64,000 bases of DNA from the NCBI RefSeq assembly GCF_009742705.1, contig NZ_WPCU01000002.1, positions 50,568 through 114,567 on the forward strand. Direction: 5' to 3'. Positions within the stretch are counted from its first letter, which is position 1; every line of letters begins with the position of its first letter. Under the pieces are notes generated by a model. That model was not told the DNA's origin and did no database searches. It saw only the letters and a list, made by a program, of their open reading frames with translations. The stretch is from Auraticoccus cholistanensis. GTDB lineage: Bacteria; Actinomycetota; Actinomycetes; Propionibacteriales; Propionibacteriaceae. The translations under genes and the position numbers were made by a program. Shown here piece by piece: positions 9,014-16,551 of the stretch.

Positions 9014-9313
9014 ATGCTCGTCGCGTTCAGCATCAGCCCGGCCGCCGGGGACGACAGCGGCAGCGTGTCCGAGGCGGTGGCCGAGGCCGTCCGGATCGTC
9101 CGCGCCTCTGGCCTGCCCAACGAGACCAACGCCATGTTCACCAACATCGAGGGCGAGTGGGACGAGGTGATGGGCGTGGTGAAGCAGTGCGTCGACGCCC
9201 TCGCCGCCCGCACGCCCAGGGTCAGCCTGGTGCTCAAGGCCGACATCCGCCCCGGCCACACCGGCCAGCTCACCGCCAAGGTCGAGCGGGTCGAGCAGCG
9301 CCTGGCCGAGTGA
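9014..9313 (+). CDS. MTH1187 family thiamine-binding protein
   Basis: Small cytoplasmic protein, 99 aa, of the MTH1187/YkoF-like ferredoxin-fold family; members bind thiamine or related compounds, but the cellular role is poorly defined. Recognised from MLVAFSISPA at the N-terminus, the central NETNAMFTNIEGEWDEVM and the C-terminal SLVLKADIRPG. Length is normal for the family. It stands 42 bp behind the rhamnosidase but has its own promoter-like box, so co-transcription is uncertain. Confidence 0.88.
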   Translation: MLVAFSISPAAGDDSGSVSEAVAEAVRIVRASGLPNETNAMFTNIEGEWDEVMGVVKQCVDALAARTPRVSLVLKADIRPGHTGQLTAKVERVEQRLAE

Positions 9314-9337
9314 CTCCCCGGGCGGGTGCGCCGGTGC

Positions 9338-10243
9338 TCAGAGCAGGACGACCATGATCGCCACCGGCAGCGCGACCAGGCCGGCGGCGAGCGCGTAGAC
9401 CGCGGCGCTCAGCAGCGAGCCGCCGCGGCTGCCGGCCAGCCGGCGGACCCGCTCGACGGTACCGACGTCGCCGGCACCGAGCGCGGCGACGGGGACGTGG
9501 CTGCCGGCCATCCGCACCAGCGCCCGGGCCACCGGCACCGAGCCCACCCGACGGGTGGCGGCGTCGTCGGCCAGCATCTCGACCAGCAGCCGGCCCTCGT
9601 CGAGGGCGACGTCGCTGCGCACCACCAGCGGGAAGGCGCGGTGCACCGAGGCGAACCAGTCCAGCACCACGTCGTGTCGGGCCCGCAGGTGCGCCCGTTC
9701 GTGGGCCAGCACGGCGGCCAGCTCGGTGCGGTCCAGCTGCTCCAGGGTGCCGGTGCTGACCACCAGCCGCGACTGCCGCATGCCGGGCAGGCAGTAGGCC
9801 ATCGGCATCGCCTCGGCCAGCACCCGCACCCCGGACGCGTCGAGCCCGGTCAGCGCACCGCCGGCGGAGTCCACCTCGGCCAGCAGGTCCACGGCGCGAC
9901 GGTGCCGGGCCCGCCGGCTGGCGGTCTGCCGGGCCACGCTGACCACGCCCCACACCAGCCGGACCACCACGTTGAGGGCGAACAGCAGCGCCAGCACCTG
10001 CAGCGCGGCCAGCACCGGGTGGCCGTCACCGAGGTGGCCCAGCTGCCAGGCGGTCACCACGCCGGCGCCGACCGTGGCGACCAGCGCGCTCACCGTGCCG
10101 GCCTGCCAGAGCACGAGTGCGGGACGGGGGACGGAGTGCAGGAACGTCCAGGTGCGCACCCACTGCGGCCCCGGGTTGACCAGGACGAGGGCGAGACAGG
10201 CGAGCAGCGGCCCCGTCAGCAGCCCCGCCATCGCCGTCCCCAC
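9338..10243 (-). CDS. M56 family membrane metallopeptidase (BlaR1-like protease)
   Basis: Membrane zinc protease that in related systems cleaves a BlaI-type repressor. 301 aa. It has hydrophobic segments at about residues 5-25, 45-65 and 78-105, the zinc motif HERAH at 181-185 in LAAVLAHERAHLRARH, and a C-terminal membrane helix (AAGLVALPVAIMVVLL). There is no extracellular penicillin-binding sensor domain, so the signal it senses is unknown. GTG at 10243 begins one base after the stop of the upstream BlaI gene, so the pair is one operon. No beta-lactamase or other obvious target lies nearby. Confidence 0.9.
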   Translation of the reverse strand: MGTAMAGLLTGPLLACLALVLVNPGPQWVRTWTFLHSVPRPALVLWQAGTVSALVATVGAGVVTAWQLGHLGDGHPVLAALQVLALLFALNVVVRLVWGVVSVARQTASRRARHRRAVDLLAEVDSAGGALTGLDASGVRVLAEAMPMAYCLPGMRQSRLVVSTGTLEQLDRTELAAVLAHERAHLRARHDVVLDWFASVHRAFPLVVRSDVALDEGRLLVEMLADDAATRRVGSVPVARALVRMAGSHVPVAALGAGDVGTVERVRRLAGSRGGSLLSAAVYALAAGLVALPVAIMVVLL

Positions 10244-10244
10244 G

Positions 10245-10634
10245 TCAGCCCCCGTCGGTGCCGTGACCGCGGTGGCGCGCCTCGACCTCGCCCAGCGCCT
10301 CGCGGAGCAGGGCCATCTCGTCGGGACTGACCCGGTCGACGAAGGCCATCAGGGCGGCGCTGCGGTCGAGGTCGCGGTCGTCGAGGGCGGTGTGCATCGC
10401 CTCGGCCACCATCGACTCCCGGGACTGCGCCGGCCGGTAGATCCAGGCGCGGCCCTCCCGCTCGCGGGTCACCACGGACTTCTTGGCCAGCCGGTCCAGC
10501 ACGGTCATCACGGTCGTGTAGGCGAGGTCGCGCTCGCTGCCGAGCGCGGAGTGCACCTCGCGCACGCTGAGCGGGCGGTCCGCGGCCCACAGCCGTTCCA
10601 TCACCGCACGCTCGAGCTCACCCAGACCAGCCAC
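10245..10634 (-). CDS. BlaI/MecI/CopY family transcriptional repressor
   Basis: 129-aa winged-helix repressor: LGELERAVMERLW at the N-terminus, recognition region YTTVMTVLDRLAKKSVVTRE, then RAWIYRPAQSRE and a dimerisation tail. Such repressors are inactivated by proteolysis by the adjacent M56 protease. The start is GTG at 10634; the first gene of the two-gene operon. A TACT-N9-AGTA dyad (10645-10661) lies just upstream and is a candidate autoregulatory operator. In mycobacteria BlaI also controls ATP synthase and cytochrome genes, so the bd oxidase operon 4 kb away is a possible but unproven target. Confidence 0.92.
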   Translation of the reverse strand: MAGLGELERAVMERLWAADRPLSVREVHSALGSERDLAYTTVMTVLDRLAKKSVVTREREGRAWIYRPAQSRESMVAEAMHTALDDRDLDRSAALMAFVDRVSPDEMALLREALGEVEARHRGHGTDGG

Positions 10635-10644
10635 CCGGCCAGCC

Positions 10645-10661
10645 TACTACGCGCGGGAGTA
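10645..10661. promoter_or_regulatory. Candidate BlaI operator (TACT-N9-AGTA)
   Basis: Short dyad TACTACGCGCGGGAGTA between the divergent blaI-like and mutarotase genes. BlaI operators in actinobacteria are dyads with TACNAC/GTNGTA-type half sites; this is an imperfect match. Confidence 0.35.
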
Positions 10662-10734
10662 CGACCCAGCGTCATAGTTTCGTGGTCGCAGGAGGTCCTG
10701 GTTCTCGCCGCCTGTCCGCCGGTCAGGAGGGGGC

Positions 10735-10740
10735 TAGCGT
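10735..10740 (+). promoter_or_regulatory. -10 box (TAGCGT) for leaderless mutarotase gene
   Basis: TAGCGT lies exactly 6 nt before GTG 10747. An AGGAGG at 10725-10730 would instead favour GTG 10741; both starts are in the same frame. Confidence 0.4.
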
Positions 10741-10746
10741 GTGCGC

Positions 10747-11172
10747 GTGCTCAAGAACATCGACCCCCTGCTGACCGGGACGCTGCTGCACCTGCTCGAC
10801 GAGCTGGGTCACGGCGACCAGCTGGCTCTCGTGGACCGCAACTTCCCGGCCTACCGCTACCGGGTCCCCGTGGTCGACCTGCGCGGCGCCGACACCGCTG
10901 CAGCGGCCGAGGCGCTGTTCTCGGTCCTCCCGCTGGACGCCTACGTCGAGCACCCGGTGCGGCGGATGGAGGTCGACGGCGAGCCGAACACCGTCCACGC
11001 CGCCACCGCCGCCCTGCAGCGGGCCGCCGACGCGGCCGAGGGCCGTCCGGTCGGCGTCGCCGGGGTCGAGCGTTTCGCGTTCTACGAGCTGACCCGCGAG
11101 GCGATGGTGCTCGTCCAGACCGGGGAGACCATCGGCTACAGCAACTACCTGCTGCGCAAGGGCGTCGTCTGA
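10747..11172 (+). CDS. fucU: RbsD/FucU family sugar mutarotase (L-fucose mutarotase-like)
   Basis: Interconverts sugar anomers so that kinases or isomerases receive the right form. 141 aa from GTG 10747 (143 from GTG 10741). The N-terminus VLKNIDPLLTGTLLHLLDELGHGDQLALVDRNFP contains the His and Asp of the active site (GHGD) as in FucU, and the C-terminus has FYELTREAMVLVQTGE and YSNYLLRKG. Start 10747 matches the MLKNI beginning of homologues and a TAGCGT box 6 nt upstream. It converges on the sugar operon at 11290-14740, whose substrate it may share. Ribose (RbsD) specificity cannot be excluded. Confidence 0.85.
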   Translation: MLKNIDPLLTGTLLHLLDELGHGDQLALVDRNFPAYRYRVPVVDLRGADTAAAAEALFSVLPLDAYVEHPVRRMEVDGEPNTVHAATAALQRAADAAEGRPVGVAGVERFAFYELTREAMVLVQTGETIGYSNYLLRKGVV

Positions 11173-11190
11173 GCCTGATCGGTGCTGGTT

Positions 11191-11259
11191 CCAGAACCTG
11201 CTCATGGCGTGAGGCCGGCGCTCATGGGCCGTCGGCCCCATGCCATGGACAGCTTCTGG
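11191..11259. repeat. Long imperfect inverted repeat between convergent genes
   Basis: Arms 11191-11217 and 11233-11259 are 27 nt each and pair at about 21-22 positions (left begins CCAGAACCTGCTCATGGC, right ends GCCATGGACAGCTTCTGG), with a 15-nt loop. An alternative nested stem uses CATGGGCC (11223-11230) and GGCCCCATG (11234-11242). It fills the space between the stops of fucU and the shikimate-dehydrogenase-like gene. It may be a bidirectional terminator or a dispersed palindromic element. Confidence 0.75.
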
Positions 11260-11289
11260 TGCTCACTCCCCGCGGGCGGCTCGACGCCG

Positions 11290-12228
11290 CTACTGCCGGT
11301 AGGGCTCGGCCGCCTCGGCCAGCCGGTCCACCAGCTCCTCGGTGAGCGTCAGGTCGAAGACCCGGGCGACCACCTGCGACCAGCCGTGGACGAAGTAGCG
11401 CCAGCCGTCCGCGACCGTGAGCGAGCGGGCGGACTGCTGGGCGCGGGCCTGGTGCAGGAAGTCCAGACCGCCGCGGTAGTTGAACTCCCACACCACCGCC
11501 CGCTCGGGGAAGACCGCGTCGTCGGGCAGCGGGCTGCCGGGGCGGTCCTTGCCCAGCCCGGTGGCGTTGACCACCAGCGACCCCGGCGCGGCTGACGCCA
11601 CCAGCCGGGCCGGCTCGTCGGCGTCGCCCACCAGGGCGGTGTGCAGCTCGGTGGCGCCCGCCCGGGGGCCGAGCACGCCGGTGAGGTGGGCCAGCCGCTC
11701 GGCGGAGGTGTCGGTGACGACGATCCGCCGCGGCCGGTCGGCCCGATGCAGCAGGTTCCACGCCAGCGCCAGCCCGGCCCCGCCGGCTCCCAGCACGACC
11801 GCCTCGGCGCCGGGGGAGAAGTGCTCGGGGCCGATCAGCTCCTCCAGGGCCAGTCCGGCGGTGACCGGGTCGAGGGCGTGCGCCACCAGCCGGTCGTCCC
11901 GCTTGGTGATGGCCGAGACCTCCCCGGCGGCGCGGGCGAAGGCGTCCGCCTCGGCGAAGCGGTCGTGCGCCGCCGCCCACAGGTTCATCTTGTGCGTGGT
12001 GACCAGGGCGCCCCGGTGGGCGGGGTCGGCGGCGATCTCGTCCACCAGGGCCCGGTAGCGCTCGGGACCGGCGTCCAGCGGCAGGTCGTAGCCCACCAGC
12101 CGCCGGGTGGGCAGGTCGAGCAGCTCGGCCCAGACGGGGAAGACCGCCATGATCGACGACGACCCGGTGGTGACCCCGACGAACCCCATCCGCACGGTGC
12201 CGGTGAGGTCGGCGGTCTGCTCAGCCAC
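11290..12228 (-). CDS. Shikimate dehydrogenase-like NAD(P) oxidoreductase
   Basis: 312 aa, AroE fold: substrate domain with GVTTGSSSI (residues 18-26) and VTTHKM, then Rossmann domain with GAGGAG and NATG. The catalytic Lys (K80) and Asp (D120) are present, so it should be active. However, the Asn normally in the GxVNT motif is replaced (GEVSAI), suggesting a substrate other than shikimate. It is the last gene of a sugar operon; its GTG overlaps the end of the KDPG aldolase gene by 8 nt. With epimerase, kinase and aldolase partners it probably oxidises a sugar acid or cyclitol intermediate (inference). Confidence 0.82.
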   Translation of the reverse strand: MAEQTADLTGTVRMGFVGVTTGSSSIMAVFPVWAELLDLPTRRLVGYDLPLDAGPERYRALVDEIAADPAHRGALVTTHKMNLWAAAHDRFAEADAFARAAGEVSAITKRDDRLVAHALDPVTAGLALEELIGPEHFSPGAEAVVLGAGGAGLALAWNLLHRADRPRRIVVTDTSAERLAHLTGVLGPRAGATELHTALVGDADEPARLVASAAPGSLVVNATGLGKDRPGSPLPDDAVFPERAVVWEFNYRGGLDFLHQARAQQSARSLTVADGWRYFVHGWSQVVARVFDLTLTEELVDRLAEAAEPYRQ

Positions 12229-12862
12229 GCCCGACCTCGCGCCAGGCCGCGGCGAACGCGGCGGCGCGCTCGCGGACGACGGCCAGGTCGCCCGAGGCCA
12301 GCGCGGCCGGCGGCACCAGGTCGCTGCCGGCGCCGACGGCCAGCGCCCCGGCCGCCACCCACTCCGACACGTTGTCGGGGGAGACGCCGCCGGTGGGCAT
12401 CATCACCACGTCGGGGAAGGGTCCGCGCAGCGCCTTGAGGAACGCCGGGCCACCCAGCGAGGCGGGGAACAGCTTGCAGACGTCGACGCCCAGCTCGACC
12501 GCGGTCATCACCTCGCTGGGGGTCAGCACGCCGGACATGGTGACCAGCCCGGTGGCCTTCATCGCCGCGACCACGCCCGGCGACGTGCCGGGGCTGACCA
12601 GGAAGCGGGCTCCGGCGGCGGCCGCCTGCTCGGCCTGCTGCGGGGTGGTGATGGTGCCGGCTCCCAGCACGATGGCGTCGCCGTGCCGGCGGCCGAGCTC
12701 GGCGATCACCGCGGGGGCGCCGGGGGTGGAGTAGGTGACCTCGACCCCGGTGACGCCGCCGGCGACCAGGGCCTCGACGGCCTCCAGCGCGCTCTGCGCC
12801 GAGGGGGCGCGGAGCACGGCGATGACCCCGGTGCGGGCGAGCTCGTCGAGGGTGGTGGTCAT
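12221..12862 (-). CDS. eda: KDPG/KHG-type 2-keto-3-deoxy sugar aldolase
   Basis: Class I aldolase that splits 2-keto-3-deoxy-6-phosphogluconate-type substrates into pyruvate and an aldehyde. 213 aa TIM barrel: RTGVIAVLRAP at the N-terminus, GVEVTYSTPGA with catalytic Glu41, GAGTITTP, Schiff-base Lys130 in DVCKLFPAS, and MMPTGGVSPDNV at the phosphate site. ATG start, 9 bp behind the kinase gene and overlapping the next. The kinase upstream would supply its phosphorylated substrate, as in Entner-Doudoroff-type routes for uronates or galactonate. Confidence 0.9.
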   Translation of the reverse strand: MTTTLDELARTGVIAVLRAPSAQSALEAVEALVAGGVTGVEVTYSTPGAPAVIAELGRRHGDAIVLGAGTITTPQQAEQAAAAGARFLVSPGTSPGVVAAMKATGLVTMSGVLTPSEVMTAVELGVDVCKLFPASLGGPAFLKALRGPFPDVVMMPTGGVSPDNVSEWVAAGALAVGAGSDLVPPAALASGDLAVVRERAAAFAAAWREVGRG

Positions 12863-12871
12863 GGCTGCTCC

Positions 12872-13708
12872 TCAGACAGGTGCGGACGGGCTGGGCGGCG
12901 GGGGCTGGGCCCCCGGGTGTCGGACGGTGTCGGCGGCCGCCCGGGAGGCGGCGGTCATCGCGGCGCGCGGGTCGTCGCCCAGCGCGAGGCGGGCGGCCAG
13001 GGTGCCGCAGTAGGCGTCCCCGGCGCCGGTGGTGTCGACCGGCTGCACGACCGGGGCGGGCACCCGGTGCGGGCCCCAGCGGGAGCCCTCGGCACCCACG
13101 GTGACGAGCAGGCTGGGGCACTCCAGGCCGTCGGCCTGCAGCAGCCGGTGCTCGTGCTCGTTGACCACCACCGGGTCGGCGAGGGCGAGCACGTCGGGGG
13201 CCAGCGCGGCGTAGGGAGCCAGGTTGAGGACGACCCGGGCGCCCCGACCGGCCGCGAGCCGGACGGCGGCCTCCACCACCTCGGTGCGCAGCTCCAGCTG
13301 CACCAGCAGCACGTCACCGGGGCCGAGGTCGTCCAGCAGCCGCAGGTCGGGCAGCTCGACGCAGGCGTTGGCCCCCGGGGCCACCACGATCATGTTGTCG
13401 TGGTCGGCGTCGACGTAGACGACCGCCGTGCCGGTGGGGACGCCGGCCGCGGTCAGCAGCCGGCTGGTGTCCACCCCGAACCGGTCCAGCCGGTCGCGGT
13501 AGGCCGTGCCGGGGGCGTCGTCGCCCACCTTGCCGACGAGGACCGTGGGAGCGCCGGCCCGGGCGGCGGCGACGGCCTGGTTGGCGCCCTTGCCGCCGAA
13601 GCGGTGCTCAAGACCGCTCGACATCACCGTCTCCCCGGTCCGGGGGTGGCGGGGCACCTGCAGGTGCAGGTCGGCGTTCACCGAACCCAGCACGACCACG
13701 CGGCTCAT
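12872..13708 (-). CDS. PfkB family carbohydrate kinase (ribokinase-like)
   Basis: Cytoplasmic ATP-dependent sugar kinase, 278 aa. The N-terminal PfkB signature contains FGGKGANQAVAAARAG (residues 38-52), the middle has MIVVAPGANA, and the C-terminal signature DTTGAGDAYCG (225-235) holds the catalytic Asp231. Motifs are closest to ribokinase, but the aldolase immediately downstream makes 2-keto-3-deoxygluconate or a related keto-sugar a plausible substrate. AGGAGG lies 9 nt before the ATG, and a TAGGCT box (13787-13792, minus strand) could give an internal promoter. Confidence 0.87.
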   Translation of the reverse strand: MSRVVVLGSVNADLHLQVPRHPRTGETVMSSGLEHRFGGKGANQAVAAARAGAPTVLVGKVGDDAPGTAYRDRLDRFGVDTSRLLTAAGVPTGTAVVYVDADHDNMIVVAPGANACVELPDLRLLDDLGPGDVLLVQLELRTEVVEAAVRLAAGRGARVVLNLAPYAALAPDVLALADPVVVNEHEHRLLQADGLECPSLLVTVGAEGSRWGPHRVPAPVVQPVDTTGAGDAYCGTLAARLALGDDPRAAMTAASRAAADTVRHPGAQPPPPSPSAPV

Positions 13709-13786
13709 CGGCGGAGGCCTCCTGGTCGGACGTGGGTCGGACGAGGGCGGTGGGCCGCAGCAGCCGCCGGTCCGCCCCGCTCGTCA

Positions 13787-13792
13787 GCCTAA
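13787..13792 (-). promoter_or_regulatory. Candidate internal promoter (-10 TAGGCT) for the kinase-aldolase genes
   Basis: TAGGCT on the minus strand, about 79 bp before the kinase ATG in the 144-bp gap 13709-13852. It would give a short leader containing the AGGAGG site. Confidence 0.3.
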
Positions 13793-13852
13793 CGACGTGC
13801 CGGCCCGCGTCCGGGCGATTCGGCGGTGTCGTCCCCTCGTGGCGGCCGGCCG

Positions 13853-14740
13853 TCAGCCGGCGTGCTGCCCGGCGGCGACCAGCCAGCCCCGCATGGTGGC
13901 CAGGGCGTGGCGGGCGAGGTCCTCGGAGTCCTCCCACAGCGTCCGCCAGATCGCCAGGTCGTCCGACAGGCTGCGCATCACCACCGCGTCGGAGAAGCTC
14001 TCGAAGGTGATCGCCCCGGAGTAGCCGGTGGTGGCCAGCGCCCGGAAGAAGCCGGCGAGGTCGACGTGGCCGGAGCCCAGGTAGCCGCGGTGGTTCTCCC
14101 CGACGTGGACGTAGCCCAGCCGGTCGCCCACCTCCAGCACCGGGGTCACCAGGTCCGTCTCCTCGATGTTCATGTGGTACGTGTCCAGGTGGATCACCAG
14201 GTTGTCCGCGCCCACGTCGTCGGCCAGCCGCAGCGCGTCCCGGGCGGTGTTGACCACGTTGGTCTCGTAGCGGTTGCAGATCTCCAGCCCCAGGGTCATG
14301 CCCAGCCCCTCGGCCTCGCGGGCCAGCTCGCGCAGGCTGGCCACCACGTTGGCCCGGCCGCGCGCCGACATCGGCGCCGACGCCTTGCCGAAGGCGCTGT
14401 AGAGGGCGCCGGTGAGGACGGTCCCACCCAGCTCCGAGGTCACCCGCAGCGAGTGGACGGCGAGCTCCAGCCCGCGCTGCACGACGGCCGGGTCCTCGCT
14501 GGACACGTCGGCGTCGGCCGACAGCCCGCGCGAACAGGCCACCTGCAGCCCGTGCTGCTCGAGCAGCGCCCGGGTGGCGGCGGTGTCGATCACCGGCTCG
14601 CGGTCCGGTGCGACGTCGTGCAGCGAGAACTCCACCAGGTCGTAGCCGCAGGCGCTGCTGCGCTCGACGACCCGGCGGACGTCGTCCGGGCCGGTGCCGC
14701 CGGCCCAGACCAGGGCGTGGACGCCCAACGGGTTGCTCAC
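13853..14740 (-). CDS. D-tagatose/D-psicose 3-epimerase family sugar epimerase
   Basis: Metal-dependent TIM-barrel ketose epimerase, 295 aa. All four metal ligands expected for the family are visible: Glu153 (GLEICNRYE), Asp186 (HLDTYHMNIEE), His212 (VHVGENHRGYLG) and Glu247 (ITFESFSD). The HLDTYHMNIEE and GENHRG blocks are diagnostic for this subgroup rather than generic xylose-isomerase-like barrels. It starts at GTG 14740 with GGAGG 7 nt upstream and is the first gene of the epimerase-kinase-aldolase-dehydrogenase operon. The natural ketose is unknown. Confidence 0.9.
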   Translation of the reverse strand: MSNPLGVHALVWAGGTGPDDVRRVVERSSACGYDLVEFSLHDVAPDREPVIDTAATRALLEQHGLQVACSRGLSADADVSSEDPAVVQRGLELAVHSLRVTSELGGTVLTGALYSAFGKASAPMSARGRANVVASLRELAREAEGLGMTLGLEICNRYETNVVNTARDALRLADDVGADNLVIHLDTYHMNIEETDLVTPVLEVGDRLGYVHVGENHRGYLGSGHVDLAGFFRALATTGYSGAITFESFSDAVVMRSLSDDLAIWRTLWEDSEDLARHALATMRGWLVAAGQHAG

Positions 14741-14996
14741 AGCGGCCTCCTCGGTCTCGTGATTGCGGCGCCACGCCCGGCCGCCAGCTCCTCGGCGCGG
14801 TCCATCAGCGCGGCGCCGATCCCGCGCCGGCGGTGGCGACCAGACCGCTCCGGGTGCCCGCCGCCTGCTCGGCCAGGTAGCGCTGGAACAGCGAGATCGG
14901 CTTCGACCAGCCGAGCTCGGTGAAGGCGTCGCCCAGCCGGGCCTCGTCGCCGGCTGTCAGCGGCCGGATCGCGGCGGCGGGATCCATGCCGGTCAC
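14737..14996 (-). pseudogene. Remnant of a GNAT acetyltransferase gene (internal deletion and frameshift)
   Basis: An N-terminal fragment from GTG 14996 (IRPLTAGDEARLGDAF, then GWSKPISLFQRYLAEQ) looks like the beginning of a GNAT N-acetyltransferase. It soon leaves frame. Directly after, in another frame, comes the acetyl-CoA loop region RGIGAALMDRAEELAAGRGA, which ends at a stop overlapping the epimerase GTG. The middle of the fold, about 60-70 residues, is missing. The whole remnant is about 85 codons against roughly 150 for an intact protein. I infer decay by internal deletion; a sequencing error alone would not explain the missing part. Confidence 0.65.
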
Positions 14997-15019
14997 GCTA
15001 GCCGACGACGGGTGTGACG

Positions 15020-15043
15020 AGTACGACAGTCCTTAGTACGACA
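15020..15043 (+). promoter_or_regulatory. Direct repeat upstream of cydA (candidate regulator site)
   Basis: AGTACGACA occurs at 15020-15028 and 15035-15043, a 15-nt period, immediately upstream of the cydA -10 box. Position suits an activator or repressor of the bd oxidase operon; no known Rex or ArcA motif is recognised. Confidence 0.35.
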
Positions 15044-15051
15044 AGCAGTAG

Positions 15052-15057
15052 TAGATT
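15052..15057 (+). promoter_or_regulatory. cydA: -10 box (TAGATT) for leaderless cydA
   Basis: TAGATT is 6 nt before the cydA ATG with no Shine-Dalgarno between them. Confidence 0.5.
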
Positions 15058-15063
15058 GGCCCC

Positions 15064-16515
15064 ATGGAAGCCGTCGACCTCGCCCGGTGGCAGTTCGCGA
15101 TCACGACCGTCTACCACTTCTTCTTCGTCCCGCTGACGATCGGGCTGTCCGCCCTGGTGGCGGTCATGCAGACGGTCTGGGTCCGCACCGGGGCGGAGCG
15201 GTGGCTGCGGCTCACCCGCTTCTTCGGCAAGCTCTTCCTGATCAACTTCATCCTGGGGGTGGTCACCGGTCTGGTGCAGGAGTTCCAGTTCGGCATGAAC
15301 TGGAGCGAGTACTCCCGGTTCGTCGGCGACATCTTCGGCGCCCCGCTGGCGCTGGAGGGCCTGCTCGCGTTCTTCCTGGAGTCGACCTTCCTGGGGCTGT
15401 GGGTCTTCGGGTGGGACCGGCTGCCGCAGCGGCTGCACCTGATGTGCATCTGGCTCGCCTCGACCGGCACCGTGTTCAGCGCCTACTTCATCCTGGCGGC
15501 CAACTCCTTCATGCAGAACCCGGTGGGCTTCACGGTCGACGCCGAGCGCGGCCGCGCCGAGCTGACCGACTTCGGCGCCGTGCTGATGAACCCGGTGGCC
15601 GTGGTCACCTTCCCGCACCAGGTCTTCGCCTGCTTCATGGTGGCCGGGGCCTTCGTCGCCGCCGTCGCCGCCTGGCACCTCCTCCGCTCCGCGGCGCGGC
15701 CCGCCGGGCAGCCCGAGGACGGCGACCCCGAGCAGCAGCCGGAGCAGGCCGAGGAGCGGGCCCGCACCTGGCGCGCGGCGCTGCGGCTCGGCGCGGTGAC
15801 CCTGCTGGTGGCCGGTGTGGGGGTGGTGCTCACCGGCGACCTGCAGGGCAAGGTGATGTACGACGTCCAGCCGATGAAGATGGCCGCCGCCGAGGCGGCC
15901 TGGGAGACCGAGCAGCCGGCGTCCTTCTCGGTGCTGACCATCGGCACCCTCGACGGCGAGCACGAGCTCTTCTCGATCAAGATCCCCTACGTCCTCAGCT
16001 TCCTGGCCACCGGCAGCTTCACCGGCGAGGTGGTGGGCATCGACGAGCTGCAGGCCGCCTACGAGGCGACCTGGGGACCGGGCAGCTACACCCCCAACAT
16101 CCCGCTCGCGTACTGGTCCTTCCGGCTGATGATGGGTCTGGGGATGGCCTCGCTGGCCGCCGGCGCGCTGCTGCTGTGGGTCACCCGCGGCCGCCGGATC
16201 CCCCGGGGCCGGTGGACGCCGCTGCTGGTCGCCCTGCCGCTGCTGCCGCTGCTGGCCAACTCCTTCGGCTGGATCTTCACCGAGACCGGACGCCAGCCGT
16301 GGCTGGTGTTCGGGCTGCTCCCCACCGCGGCCGGTGTCTCGCCCTCCACCTCGGTGGCCGAGGTGGTGGTGTCTCTGCTCGCCTTCACCGGCGTCTACAC
16401 CGCGCTGGCCGTGGTCGAGGTGCGGCTGATGCTGACCTGGATCCGCAAGGGACTCGACGAGGCGCCGCCGCCGCGGGTGCTGGCCGAGGACGAGCCCCTC
16501 ACCTTCGCCTACTGA
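15064..16515 (+). CDS. cydA: Cytochrome bd ubiquinol/menaquinol oxidase subunit I
   Basis: Large subunit of the high-affinity terminal oxidase in the cytoplasmic membrane; it binds haems b558, b595 and d and oxidises quinol. 483 aa. Haem ligands are visible as His18 (VYHFFFVPLTIG), His185 (VTFPHQVFACF) and a Met of FRLMMGLGM (356/357). The acidic residues Glu98 and Glu106 are in place, and the quinol segment GDLQGKVMYDVQPMKMAAAEA is intact. The length indicates the short Q-loop form. It heads the cydA-cydB-cydDC operon. The oxidase supports respiration at low oxygen or when the cytochrome bcc-aa3 route is inhibited. Confidence 0.97.
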   Translation: MEAVDLARWQFAITTVYHFFFVPLTIGLSALVAVMQTVWVRTGAERWLRLTRFFGKLFLINFILGVVTGLVQEFQFGMNWSEYSRFVGDIFGAPLALEGLLAFFLESTFLGLWVFGWDRLPQRLHLMCIWLASTGTVFSAYFILAANSFMQNPVGFTVDAERGRAELTDFGAVLMNPVAVVTFPHQVFACFMVAGAFVAAVAAWHLLRSAARPAGQPEDGDPEQQPEQAEERARTWRAALRLGAVTLLVAGVGVVLTGDLQGKVMYDVQPMKMAAAEAAWETEQPASFSVLTIGTLDGEHELFSIKIPYVLSFLATGSFTGEVVGIDELQAAYEATWGPGSYTPNIPLAYWSFRLMMGLGMASLAAGALLLWVTRGRRIPRGRWTPLLVALPLLPLLANSFGWIFTETGRQPWLVFGLLPTAAGVSPSTSVAEVVVSLLAFTGVYTALAVVEVRLMLTWIRKGLDEAPPPRVLAEDEPLTFAY

Positions 16516-16551
16516 CCGACCGCCCGCCGACCTCATCGACTGGAGCTGACG

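Noticed and set aside
15000..15063. Rex operator upstream of cydA
   Set aside because: No TTGTGAA-type half sites are present.
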